Positions 26,328 to 34,552 of a stretch of DNA of 64,000 nt are shown piece after piece (the first letter of the stretch is position 1; each line of letters opens with the position of its first letter). Both the position numbers and the translations under genes were made by a program. The notes beneath the pieces are model-generated. The model saw only the letters and a list, made by a program, of their open reading frames with translations. It made no database searches and was not told the origin of the DNA. Source of the DNA: Ignavibacteria bacterium (GTDB lineage Bacteria > Bacteroidota > Ignavibacteria > Tepidaquicellales > Tepidaquicellaceae); assembly GCA_019694675.1 (NCBI GenBank), contig JAIBBK010000012.1, positions 48,485 to 112,484 of the forward strand, written 5' to 3'.

Positions 26328-27924
26328 ATGCCCTTGCAAAGAGCGAGAGCAGTACGGCAAATGCGCTGAACCACAGGCAGGCATCCGCAAACACATCACC
26401 GTGCAATGTATAGAATGTCTTCTCATCAATGTAACCGATCTTCCCGGTGATCATTGCCATAGTGTTTATCTGAGTTTCGTCATGGATCTTTCCGTACGGA
26501 TCAATGAAAGATGAGATCCCTGTGTTTGCGCATCTGACTATCCATCTTCTGTTTTCAACAGCTCTCAGCACCGCATATCTGCTGTGCTGATGCGTTCCTG
26601 CAAGCTCTCCCCACCACCCGTCGTTAGTGATTATCACAGAGAAGCCCGCTCCCCTTTTTACAAACTCCGCGAAGAATCCCGGAAACACCGACTCGTAACA
26701 GATAGCTGCATTGAATTTGTCTTCGCCTCCGAGCCTGAACAAGATCGTATCTTTTCCGATCTGCCAACTCCCGAGTCCGACCCCCCACTCGATCAGATTC
26801 TTGATGAACGGAACATGCTCCTGATAAGGCATTCTTTCGCTTCCCGGAACAAGTTTTACCTTGTGATAGATATCGTAAGTTGACTTGTCTTTTCCCGCCT
26901 CAAAGAGCACTGCGGAATTATAGGTATCGTATTTTGCGCCGGTCTGCTTTCTGATCCTCGCATCCTTCGGCGCTGTTTCAGTCGAATCGTAATATTCAAG
27001 ATCGGGAGTGCCGATCAGCAACGGGACATTGATGCTGTCGCATAGTCTTTTGATCTTCATGTACGAATTCTCAAAGAAGAATTCCCTGAAGTAAAACGGA
27101 AATGCTGTCTCCGGCAATACAATTAGCTGAAGAGCACTGTCCTTTGAATGGATCTCACGGATCATCACGGCATATTCATCTATGAGCTCTCTCTGCTTTC
27201 CGCCCCACTTCTCCCACGGATTGACGTTCGGCTGAATCACTCCTGTATTGATCTGCTTCGTTTCGGTGTAACTCGTCTTTCCTGCAGGATTGACAAGATC
27301 GGGAATGAAGTAGATCAATACGGCGGCGGCGAAGTACGCGATCGCTCTTATATACGACTTGCCGGAAAGAATGCATCTTCCGGCCAGATAGAGCGGAACA
27401 CTCACAGCGGAAATCCAGAAAGAAAGTCCGTAAACCCCTGTGTATTCAATGAACTGGATCTTGCCGTTCAGATATGTCTGCGAGTTGCCTGCAAGCAGCC
27501 ACGGGAAAGTGATCTGTCCCCATGTGGAAAGATATTCGAAACCCGTCCATAGGAACGGAAAGACTGCAAGCGCGAGAGTTCCAAGATTCTTTTTCTCCAG
27601 ACTTTTGTGAACAAAGTATGTGAAACCGGCCGCAGGCAGGAAGAACATCGGATATACGAAAAGCACTGCAATGCCTGCAATAATGAGGAACCTGTCGGCA
27701 TTCTCCTGCATACCGCTCATGGAGATCCAGGAAATAGCAACGAGGCTTGCAGTGAAAAAGACAAAGTAAGTTCTTGCAAGCACACCCCGCAATGACCCCG
27801 CGCTGACGATAATATGCAGTAAGATTGAAAGCGATACGAATATGAGCAGATGAAGGTCGAAGGGCGGGTATGCAAGTCCGTATAACACCCCGGACATCAG
27901 CATCAGCGGAAGCGTCCTCTTCAT
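26296..27924 (-). CDS. lnt: Apolipoprotein N-acyltransferase
   Basis: Adds the third acyl chain to lipoproteins at the inner membrane. From the ATG at 27924 it has 542 residues; the frame is open 45 codons further upstream, inside the previous gene. Seen: a membrane half with about 6-7 helices, then a nitrilase domain with the triad Glu in LPETAFPFY, Lys in YHKVKLVPGSERMPY, and Cys in AAICYESVFPGFF, plus ITNDGWWGELAGTHQHSRYAVLRAVENRRWIVRCANTG. It lies 1 base after the PAP2 gene. It fits with the lipoprotein genes in the window. Confidence 0.95.
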   Translation of the reverse strand: MKRTLPLMLMSGVLYGLAYPPFDLHLLIFVSLSILLHIIVSAGSLRGVLARTYFVFFTASLVAISWISMSGMQENADRFLIIAGIAVLFVYPMFFLPAAGFTYFVHKSLEKKNLGTLALAVFPFLWTGFEYLSTWGQITFPWLLAGNSQTYLNGKIQFIEYTGVYGLSFWISAVSVPLYLAGRCILSGKSYIRAIAYFAAAVLIYFIPDLVNPAGKTSYTETKQINTGVIQPNVNPWEKWGGKQRELIDEYAVMIREIHSKDSALQLIVLPETAFPFYFREFFFENSYMKIKRLCDSINVPLLIGTPDLEYYDSTETAPKDARIRKQTGAKYDTYNSAVLFEAGKDKSTYDIYHKVKLVPGSERMPYQEHVPFIKNLIEWGVGLGSWQIGKDTILFRLGGEDKFNAAICYESVFPGFFAEFVKRGAGFSVIITNDGWWGELAGTHQHSRYAVLRAVENRRWIVRCANTGISSFIDPYGKIHDETQINTMAMITGKIGYIDEKTFYTLHGDVFADACLWFSAFAVLLSLFARAFSPRVPGRRP

Positions 27925-27925
27925 C

Positions 27926-28513
27926 TTATGCTGTTTCCTCTTTCTGAGGTGAACCGCCGGACGGATCATTTCCGGAAAGCTTTGCATCGGCAAATTCCCA
28001 TGCAAGAATGAACAACTTTGCAAAGGCAATTCCGATGAGCGCGCCTCCGATGATGTCAAACGGATAGTGGACGCCGCAGAAGACCCTTGACAGCGCTACT
28101 ATTGCTGCACCCGGATAAAGGAACCATTTCATCTTCGGATAGAAGTGTGAGAACATCGCGGCGGCCGCAAAATTATTGACAGCATGATTTGACGGAAACG
28201 AAAACGCATCGGAGCAGTTTGCCAGTATGTTTGCGCCGGGAATCACGTGGCAGGGCCGAATCCTTGCAAACAGCGGCTTCAGCAGATTGTCGGAGACCTG
28301 ATCCGAAAACAGAATCAGAAGAAGTATCATTATGGCTGAGATCCTGCCTGTTCTTCCTCCTTTGATAAAAAGGTAAAGCCAGATGAGCACATAGAATATG
28401 AACCAGTTGTCACGCTCCGTAATGAACGGCATCAGCCGGTCGGTCAAAGGATTAGCAAGGCCTATGTTGATGAGGCTGAAGAGCCATGCATCTATATTCT
28501 GAAGTATCTCCAT
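27926..28513 (-). CDS. PAP2-family membrane phosphatase
   Basis: A protein of 195 residues from the ATG at 28513. It has about five membrane helices and the three acid-phosphatase motifs: KPLFARIRPCH (K-x6-RP), PSNHAVNNFAAA (PSxH) and SRVFCGVHYPFDIIGG (SRxxxxxHxxxD). Family members remove phosphate from undecaprenyl pyrophosphate or other lipid phosphates; the start NIDAWLFSLIN...DRLMPFITERDNW is typical of the undecaprenyl-phosphatase group. It lies between ispF and lnt on one strand. Confidence 0.9.
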   Translation of the reverse strand: MEILQNIDAWLFSLINIGLANPLTDRLMPFITERDNWFIFYVLIWLYLFIKGGRTGRISAIMILLLILFSDQVSDNLLKPLFARIRPCHVIPGANILANCSDAFSFPSNHAVNNFAAAAMFSHFYPKMKWFLYPGAAIVALSRVFCGVHYPFDIIGGALIGIAFAKLFILAWEFADAKLSGNDPSGGSPQKEETA

Positions 28514-28527
28514 CAGGCAGGCGGATG

Positions 28528-29001
28528 TTACTTTGCTATTAGCACAGTTGAGTAGGCCGAACAGCCTTCTCCTTTCCCGGCAAAGCCGAGTCCCTCTGAT
28601 GTTGTGGCTTTGACGGAAACATTTGCGCAATTTACAACTGCGCTTATCTCCGATTTCATCTGCGGTATGAAGGGATAGATCTTCGGAGCCTCGAGTATGA
28701 CCACGCTGTCTGTATTCACAACATGCCAGCCAGAGTTTGTCAGCAGTTCCATAGTGCTTTTCAGAAGAAGTAAGCTTGAAATGTCCTTGAACCTGTTGTC
28801 AGTGTTCGGAAACTGATGCCCGATATCCTCAAACCCTGCGGCGCCGAGGAGGGCATCGCAGAGCGAATGAAGAAGAACATCCGCGTCAGAATGGCCTTCA
28901 AGCCCCATTGTGTGAGGGATTTCAACGCCGCCAAGCATCAGCTTCCTGCCTTCTGCAAATCTGTGAACATCATAGCCGATGCCCGTTCGAATGTCTTTCA
29001 T
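28528..29001 (-). CDS. ispF: 2-C-methyl-D-erythritol 2,4-cyclodiphosphate synthase
   Basis: MEP-pathway enzyme for isoprenoid precursors. It has 157 residues, full length. Seen: the metal ligands Asp and His in IGYDVHRF, LGGVEIPHTMGLEGHSDADVLLHSLCDALLGAAGFEDIGHQFPN with the third ligand, and the C-terminal VSVKATTSEGLGFAGKGEG. It precedes the PAP2 gene by 14 bases. Linking isoprenoid synthesis to undecaprenyl recycling is plausible for this small operon. Confidence 0.97.
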   Translation of the reverse strand: MKDIRTGIGYDVHRFAEGRKLMLGGVEIPHTMGLEGHSDADVLLHSLCDALLGAAGFEDIGHQFPNTDNRFKDISSLLLLKSTMELLTNSGWHVVNTDSVVILEAPKIYPFIPQMKSEISAVVNCANVSVKATTSEGLGFAGKGEGCSAYSTVLIAK

Positions 29002-29224
29002 AAATTTGACTGCAACTTATCTCATTTAGGTTACTAATACAATTCGACAAAATCTGCACATTGAGAATGCGAACAGATTTTTATGAACTTGCTCGGGCTA
29101 AAGCCGCGGCAATTCTTCTCCACGATTGAAAGGGGCTTCACAGTTTTCGCGCATCCGGGCATTGAAACAATTGCTGTCATGTCATTGAGAAAGTATATTA
29201 TGTTTGTTGTAAATCATCATTATC

Positions 29225-30829
29225 TTGCCCAATCCAAAAAGCAAATACTCACGCATGCCATCAATGCCATCTAAAGGAGATACACTGAACAGACTTTTCA
29301 ATCCTCTTCCTCCCGGTCCCGAACCAGGATCTAAGGAGGAGAATGAACTTTTCGAAAAATATCAGAAGGGGATCTTCTACCAGTACGAGCATATCTTTCC
29401 CGATAAGAACGCGCCGAGGACTGTTGTGATTGTGCCGTCGCTTACGCTTGACATGGAGCTGTTCTCAAGGATCAAGGGTGCTGTTCACTACGAGGAACGG
29501 CTGTTGTGTTTGCTCATGCTTCTCAGAATGCCGCGCACAAAGGTTGTTTACATTTCAAGCATTCCTTTTTCCGACGTAATTATAGACTACTATCTTCATC
29601 TTCTTCAGGGAATAACGGGACATCATGCAAGAAAGAGACTGACCATGCTGAGCTGTAATGACCTTTCGCAAAAGCCGCTGACGGAAAAGATACTTAACAG
29701 GCCCAGGCTTATAAGCAAGATCAAGGAGCTGATCACAGATCCCGCTTCAACACATCTTACATGTTATAATATCACGCCTCTGGAGAAGACACTTGCCGTG
29801 AGACTAGGCATTCCGCTCTTCGGAACCGATCCGTCAATGTTCTACCTCGGATCAAAATCAGGAGCGCGGATCACATTCCGCGAGTGCGGCATTGACCTGC
29901 CTGACGGCATGGAGAACCTTGAGAACAAGAAGGATGTGGCTGAGGCGCTTGCAAAGCTCAGGCAAAAATATCCCGGCCTCAGAAAGTGCGTCATCAAAAT
30001 GAATGACGGATTCAGCGGAGAGGGAAATGCAATGTACCGGTATCCCGAATTCGGGAACGGTGAAGATATGGAACAGAAGATCCTTGCAACGCTTGACGAA
30101 TGCACGAAGCCCGTTGCAAAGAATATGAGCTGTGACGAGTTCTACGCAAAGTTCACGGAGATGCAAGGTATCGTGGAGATATTTCTTGAAGGAGAGATCA
30201 AGACATCTCCTTCCGTCCAATGCGTCATAGGGGCAAAGGAGAATGTAAGGATCGACAGTACTCATGATCAGCTTCTCGGAGGTGATGACGGGCAGACCTA
30301 TATGGGAGCCGTGTTTCCTGCAGATGAAGCGTACGCGCCGGCCCTTGCCGAAGCGGGAAGGAAGGTGGCACTTGCGCTTTCAAAGAAAGGCGCGCTCGGA
30401 AGATTCGCAATTGACTTCATTTCTGTCAGGCAGGATGACGGATCATGGAAACACTATGCAATTGAGATCAATCTGAGGAAGGGCGGAACGACGCATCCGT
30501 TCATGATGATGCAGTTCCTTACAAACGGAAAATACGAAGATGAAACGGGCGCATACATAACGGCGAGCGGGAACAAGAGATACTATTTTGCATCCGACAA
30601 TCTTCAGAGCGACAAATACAAAGGACTTGCACCTGATGAACTGATCGAGCTGTCAATGTACCACGGAATCATGTACGACGGCGCAATGCAGGAAGGGACT
30701 GTATTTCATCTGATGGGGGCTTTGTCAGAGTTTGGCAAGCTGGGTGCGGTCAGCATAGGAAGTACACCCGAGCGGGCAAAGATGTTTTATGACAGAACAA
30801 TTGAAGTGCTCGACCTTGAATGCAGCTGA
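29225..30829 (+). CDS. PGM1-type ATP-grasp ligase (pre-ATP-grasp plus ATP-grasp)
   Basis: A protein of 534 residues from a TTG at 29225; the ATG at 29255 is an alternative. The N-terminal half (residues 50-200) matches the pre-ATP-grasp part of pheganomycin-synthetase-like (PGM1) ligases: PRTVVIVPSLTLDMEL, YEERLLCLLMLLR, DYYLHLLQGI, HARKRLTMLSCNDLSQKPLTEKIL. The ATP-grasp core follows: GIPLFGTDP, GSKSGARITFRECGIDLPDG, CVIKMNDGFSGEGNA, and metal ligands in AIEINLRKGGTTHP. Family enzymes join amino acids or peptides through acyl phosphates. No precursor peptide, amidinotransferase or transporter is adjacent, so the substrate is unknown. It converges on mnmE. Confidence 0.82.
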   Translation: MPNPKSKYSRMPSMPSKGDTLNRLFNPLPPGPEPGSKEENELFEKYQKGIFYQYEHIFPDKNAPRTVVIVPSLTLDMELFSRIKGAVHYEERLLCLLMLLRMPRTKVVYISSIPFSDVIIDYYLHLLQGITGHHARKRLTMLSCNDLSQKPLTEKILNRPRLISKIKELITDPASTHLTCYNITPLEKTLAVRLGIPLFGTDPSMFYLGSKSGARITFRECGIDLPDGMENLENKKDVAEALAKLRQKYPGLRKCVIKMNDGFSGEGNAMYRYPEFGNGEDMEQKILATLDECTKPVAKNMSCDEFYAKFTEMQGIVEIFLEGEIKTSPSVQCVIGAKENVRIDSTHDQLLGGDDGQTYMGAVFPADEAYAPALAEAGRKVALALSKKGALGRFAIDFISVRQDDGSWKHYAIEINLRKGGTTHPFMMMQFLTNGKYEDETGAYITASGNKRYYFASDNLQSDKYKGLAPDELIELSMYHGIMYDGAMQEGTVFHLMGALSEFGKLGAVSIGSTPERAKMFYDRTIEVLDLECS

Positions 30830-30846
30830 CAGATCTGCCGCACAGA

Positions 30847-32244
30847 TCACTTGCCGATACAGAACGAGCTGAAAATGTTGTTGAGTATCTCGTCGTTTGT
30901 CACTTCGCCGGTGATCTCGCCGAGGTGGCTCATTGCGGAACGAAGGTCAACTGAAACGAACTCACCGCTCATGCCTTCTTCCGCCGAGCGCGAGGCAGAT
31001 TCAAGCGAAGCAAGGACACTCTCAAGACACTGCTTGTGGCGGAAGTTCGTTAAGACGATCTCTGATGAATTTACCTTAACTCCTCTTTCGAAGGCCTTCT
31101 CTTTCATGATCTTTTTCAGATCATTGACAGAAGCATCGTCATAGACAGAAACACTGACTCCGTCAGGATGTCCGGCTTTTCCGCCGAGATCCGACTTTGA
31201 GAACACGAGTATGGAATTTGTTCCGGAAACATTTCCCCTGAAATTCTGCAATTCCGACTTCAGATCTTCGCCGGTTGTCTGAGAATCAATAAGATACAAT
31301 GTAAGGTCTGCGTCTGCGATCTTCCTGAAACTCCTTTGAATTCCCTCGGATTCAATTTCATCTCCCGAAGATCTTATCCCTGCGGTATCGGTGAGCCGGA
31401 ACAGCACTCCTTCAATCACTACGCTTTCTTCGAGATAGTCTCTTGTAGTTCCGGGAATTCCGCTGACAATTGCCCTGTCCTGTGCAAGCAGTTTATTGAA
31501 CAGGGATGACTTCCCGCTATTCGGCTTGCCTGCAATCACGAGCGTAACACCTTCACGGATTATCTTTCCGGCAATGTATGTTGAAATCATCTCCCTGATC
31601 CTCTGCGAAAGAGTTTCAATGAGTTTGATGATCTCTTCTTTACCGACAAACTCAAGTCCTTCTTCCGCAAAGTCAAGCTCAAGCTCTACAAGCGATGTAA
31701 TGCGAATCAGATCCGCTCTGGCCTGCTTCACGAATCCGGACAACTCTCCTTCAAGCTGTCTGAGGGATGATGCATGCGCTGATTCCGTTTTGGACCTTAT
31801 GAGATCCGCAACTGCCTCCGCCTGAGACAGGTCGAGCTTTCCGTTCAGAAACGCCCTCTTGGTGAATTCACCCGGAGTTGCAAGGCGTGCCCCTGAGCTG
31901 ATCAGAGTTTGAAGAAGTTTCGAAGCGATGAAAGAACCGCCGTGGCATGAAATTTCAACAACGTCTTCGCCGGTGTAAGAATGAGGGGATTTGAACAGAG
32001 TAAGAAGCCCTTCGTCAAGGAGTCCTCCCTTGCCTGAAATATAGCCGAAATGAACCGTGTGTGATTCTGCAAGTGCCGCATCGAATCCGTGCGCAAGGTC
32101 CTTATCCCGGTAAAAGACCTTGCGGGCTATATCAAACGATCCCTTGCCGGACAATCTTAAAACTGCAATGCCGCCTTCTCCGGGAGGAGTTGCAATTGCC
32201 GTAATCGTATCTGTCATGTCCGATGTATTCAATTCACTGTTCAT
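30847..32244 (-). CDS. mnmE: tRNA modification GTPase MnmE
   Basis: With MnmG it installs 5-substituted uridine at tRNA wobble positions. It has 465 residues, full length. Seen: N-terminal folate-binding domain (ITAIATPPGEGGIAVLRLSG, GEDVVEISCHGG), FLNGKLDLSQAEAVADLI, the G domain with GKPNSGKSSLFNKLL, PGTTRD and DTAGIR, and the C-terminal Cys motif CIGK. A second ATG nine codons in is equally possible. It is 12 bases after the FecCD permease gene. Confidence 0.97.
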   Translation of the reverse strand: MNSELNTSDMTDTITAIATPPGEGGIAVLRLSGKGSFDIARKVFYRDKDLAHGFDAALAESHTVHFGYISGKGGLLDEGLLTLFKSPHSYTGEDVVEISCHGGSFIASKLLQTLISSGARLATPGEFTKRAFLNGKLDLSQAEAVADLIRSKTESAHASSLRQLEGELSGFVKQARADLIRITSLVELELDFAEEGLEFVGKEEIIKLIETLSQRIREMISTYIAGKIIREGVTLVIAGKPNSGKSSLFNKLLAQDRAIVSGIPGTTRDYLEESVVIEGVLFRLTDTAGIRSSGDEIESEGIQRSFRKIADADLTLYLIDSQTTGEDLKSELQNFRGNVSGTNSILVFSKSDLGGKAGHPDGVSVSVYDDASVNDLKKIMKEKAFERGVKVNSSEIVLTNFRHKQCLESVLASLESASRSAEEGMSGEFVSVDLRSAMSHLGEITGEVTNDEILNNIFSSFCIGK

Positions 32245-32256
32245 ATATTTGTCCTG

Positions 32257-33261
32257 TCAGGCTTTTGCATTGCGTGAAGACCTCATCATGAGCCAGATGA
32301 AAACGGGGGCGCCTATGAATGAAGTGACAATGCCCAAAGGGATCTCCGCCGGTGCGGTAAGGTTCCTTGCAATAGTATCGGAGATAACCATGAATGCCGC
32401 GCCTGCCAGCACGGAACACGGCACTGAGTATCTGTAGTCATTACCGATGAGAAGCCGGGTGAGGTTTGGGACGATGAGCCCTGCGAAGCTTACAATTCCC
32501 GCCACAGAAACTGCCGAAGCCGCAAGCAGAGATGACGCGAGAATTGCAAGTTTCTGGAACCGGGAGATGTCGAGTCCCAGAGCCAGAGACATTTCCTCTC
32601 CGAAATTCATGACATTAAGGTCTTTTGAGATGCCGATTGAAATTGCTATGCCTGCAACTGCAAAAGGCAACGCCTGCACAAGTTCATTCCAGCCACGTCC
32701 CGACAAGCCGCCGTTCAGCCAGTACAGTATTTGTGTAAGCGAGCTTCCGGCAACCAGCATAAGAAAGCCGTTAACTGCAGATATGAGTGCGCTCAGGGCA
32801 ATGCCGGTGAGAATTATAGTATTAGCGGATACAAAACCCGTTTGCCTGTTTGCAAGCGCAGAGGCAATTGCAAAGATCAGCGCAGTAGATCCTATCGCAA
32901 ATACAAAAGCCGCAGGCATAAGCAGTGAGAAGGAAAAAAGTGACGGAATGAGAAATACGATTATGGCTCCGAGTCCCGCGCCGGCAGAGATCCCCAGGAG
33001 CCCCGGCTCGGCAAGGTTGTTTCGCAGAGCTGCCTGAAGGATCATACCCGCGCATGAAAGGCATGCTCCGACAAGAACGGCATTCAGTATTCTGGGCAAA
33101 CGGATATTGAGAATGATCTGAGAATACTGAGCGCTCTTTCCGCTGATTGCGGAAAGCAGTTCCGGGAACGGAATGCTGACGGAACCGAGCATCAGCGAAA
33201 TCGCCGAGCTTGCAATCACGAGAGCGAACATCAGGATAAGCGCAAGTACCTTGTTAGACAA
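32257..33261 (-). CDS. FecCD/BtuC-family ABC transporter permease
   Basis: Inner-membrane permease of the type that imports iron-siderophores, haem or cobalamin. It has 334 residues with about ten helices. Seen: LRLPRILNAVLVGACLSCAGMILQAALRNNLAEPGLLGISAGAGLGA and the end PAEIPLGIVTSFIGAPVFIWLM, both typical. It has a TTG start. The matching ATPase and binding protein are not adjacent: mnmE is downstream and a divergent histidine kinase upstream. It is therefore an orphan permease here, with partners presumably elsewhere. Confidence 0.93.
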   Translation of the reverse strand: MSNKVLALILMFALVIASSAISLMLGSVSIPFPELLSAISGKSAQYSQIILNIRLPRILNAVLVGACLSCAGMILQAALRNNLAEPGLLGISAGAGLGAIIVFLIPSLFSFSLLMPAAFVFAIGSTALIFAIASALANRQTGFVSANTIILTGIALSALISAVNGFLMLVAGSSLTQILYWLNGGLSGRGWNELVQALPFAVAGIAISIGISKDLNVMNFGEEMSLALGLDISRFQKLAILASSLLAASAVSVAGIVSFAGLIVPNLTRLLIGNDYRYSVPCSVLAGAAFMVISDTIARNLTAPAEIPLGIVTSFIGAPVFIWLMMRSSRNAKA

Positions 33262-33321
33262 GAATTATTCGGTTTAAATATGCGGACGATTACAATATAT
33301 TAAAACGAACTTCATAGCTTA

Positions 33322-34539
33322 ATGAACAAATTCGGCTCACTGAACATAAAGGTGGCTCTAGTAGTCGCGGGGGTTCTTATTGCCCTGGCGGTGCTGTTTT
33401 ACACGCAGGTTCTTGCAAAGAAGATCGAGAAACGTGAGAGGGACATCGCCGCACTTTATGCAAAGTCTATGGAGTATCTTGCAAATGACGAAAACTCATC
33501 GGGCGAATACGGCTTCATCTTTGATCAGATTATTCCGCAGATAGACTTTCCCATAATCGCAACCGACCGCGAAAGAAAGGAAGTGATCCTTACCAAGAAC
33601 GTCGAGTACGATTCTACGCTCACAACCGAAGAGGCAACTGCAATACTTCTTAAGAAAGCCAGGGAAATGGCCGAGATCAATCCGCCGATAGTTGTATCGT
33701 ATAAAGACTCAATCATCCTGAATTATGTTCATTACGGTCAGTCGGATCTTGTAACCGAGCTGAAGATGCTGCCGGTATTTGAGGTTGTGATAGCGACATT
33801 TTTCATATTGCTCGGATACATAGGTTTTTCTTACATCAAGAGAACCGAGCAGAGCAACATATGGGTCGGACTCTCGAGGGAGACCGCACATCAGCTCGGC
33901 ACTCCGCTTACATCACTTCTCGGGTGGGCAGAGATGCTGAGGAACACACAGCCTCAGACGCAGGAACTTCAGGAGATCACAAATGAGATAAGCAATGATC
34001 TCGAGAAGCTTAATAAGATTGCCGGTAGATTCTCAAAGATCGGTTCACAGCCGAAACTTGACAGGGAAAATGTAGCCGGCGTGATCGAGAAAGTTGCAGC
34101 TTATTTTGAGAAAAGGATTCCGACCCTTGTAGGCGCCGACGGCAAAGTCACAAAGAAAGTGATTGTCGATATAAAGAGTGCCGGAGATGTGAATGCCGAG
34201 ATCAACAGGGACCTGTTTGAATGGGTGATCGAAAACCTTATGAAGAACTCGATAGACGCAATGGAAAGAAAGGACGGAAAGATCCTGTTCAGCATATCCG
34301 GTGCAAACGGCGAAGTCAATATTGATGTCTCGGATAACGGCAAAGGGATCGACCCGAAGTTCAGAAAGGATGTTTTCAGGCCGGGCTATTCAACGAAGAC
34401 GAGGGGCTGGGGACTCGGGCTCAGTCTTTCAAAGCGCATTATTGAAGATTATCACAGAGGCAAACTTCTGCTTATTGAGACTGCACCGGGCAAGGGAACG
34501 AAGTTCAGGATCAAGCTTCACAGGGAAACAAACAACTAA
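33322..34539 (+). CDS. Membrane sensor histidine kinase
   Basis: A protein of 405 residues. A membrane helix at about 9-28 and a second at about 151-170 enclose a periplasmic sensor region of some 120 residues with a PAS/dCache-like feel (FDFPIIATDRERKEVI is the closest stretch). HisKA has the phospho-acceptor in SRETAHQLGTPLTSLLGWAEML. The HATPase has N-box ENLMKNSIDAM, G1 DNGKGIDP and G2 TRGWGLGLSLSKRIIEDY. No response regulator is adjacent, so it is an orphan kinase. A large membrane protein gene follows by 13 bases and may be co-transcribed. Confidence 0.92.
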   Translation: MNKFGSLNIKVALVVAGVLIALAVLFYTQVLAKKIEKRERDIAALYAKSMEYLANDENSSGEYGFIFDQIIPQIDFPIIATDRERKEVILTKNVEYDSTLTTEEATAILLKKAREMAEINPPIVVSYKDSIILNYVHYGQSDLVTELKMLPVFEVVIATFFILLGYIGFSYIKRTEQSNIWVGLSRETAHQLGTPLTSLLGWAEMLRNTQPQTQELQEITNEISNDLEKLNKIAGRFSKIGSQPKLDRENVAGVIEKVAAYFEKRIPTLVGADGKVTKKVIVDIKSAGDVNAEINRDLFEWVIENLMKNSIDAMERKDGKILFSISGANGEVNIDVSDNGKGIDPKFRKDVFRPGYSTKTRGWGLGLSLSKRIIEDYHRGKLLLIETAPGKGTKFRIKLHRETNN

Positions 34540-34552
34540 TTACTTGAACTGA

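Noticed and set aside
29083..29274. A 63-residue plus-strand frame overlapping the start of the PGM1-type ligase, considered as a precursor peptide
   Set aside because: It overlaps the ligase start in another frame, has no ribosome site, and lacks the conserved leader or core features of a modified peptide.
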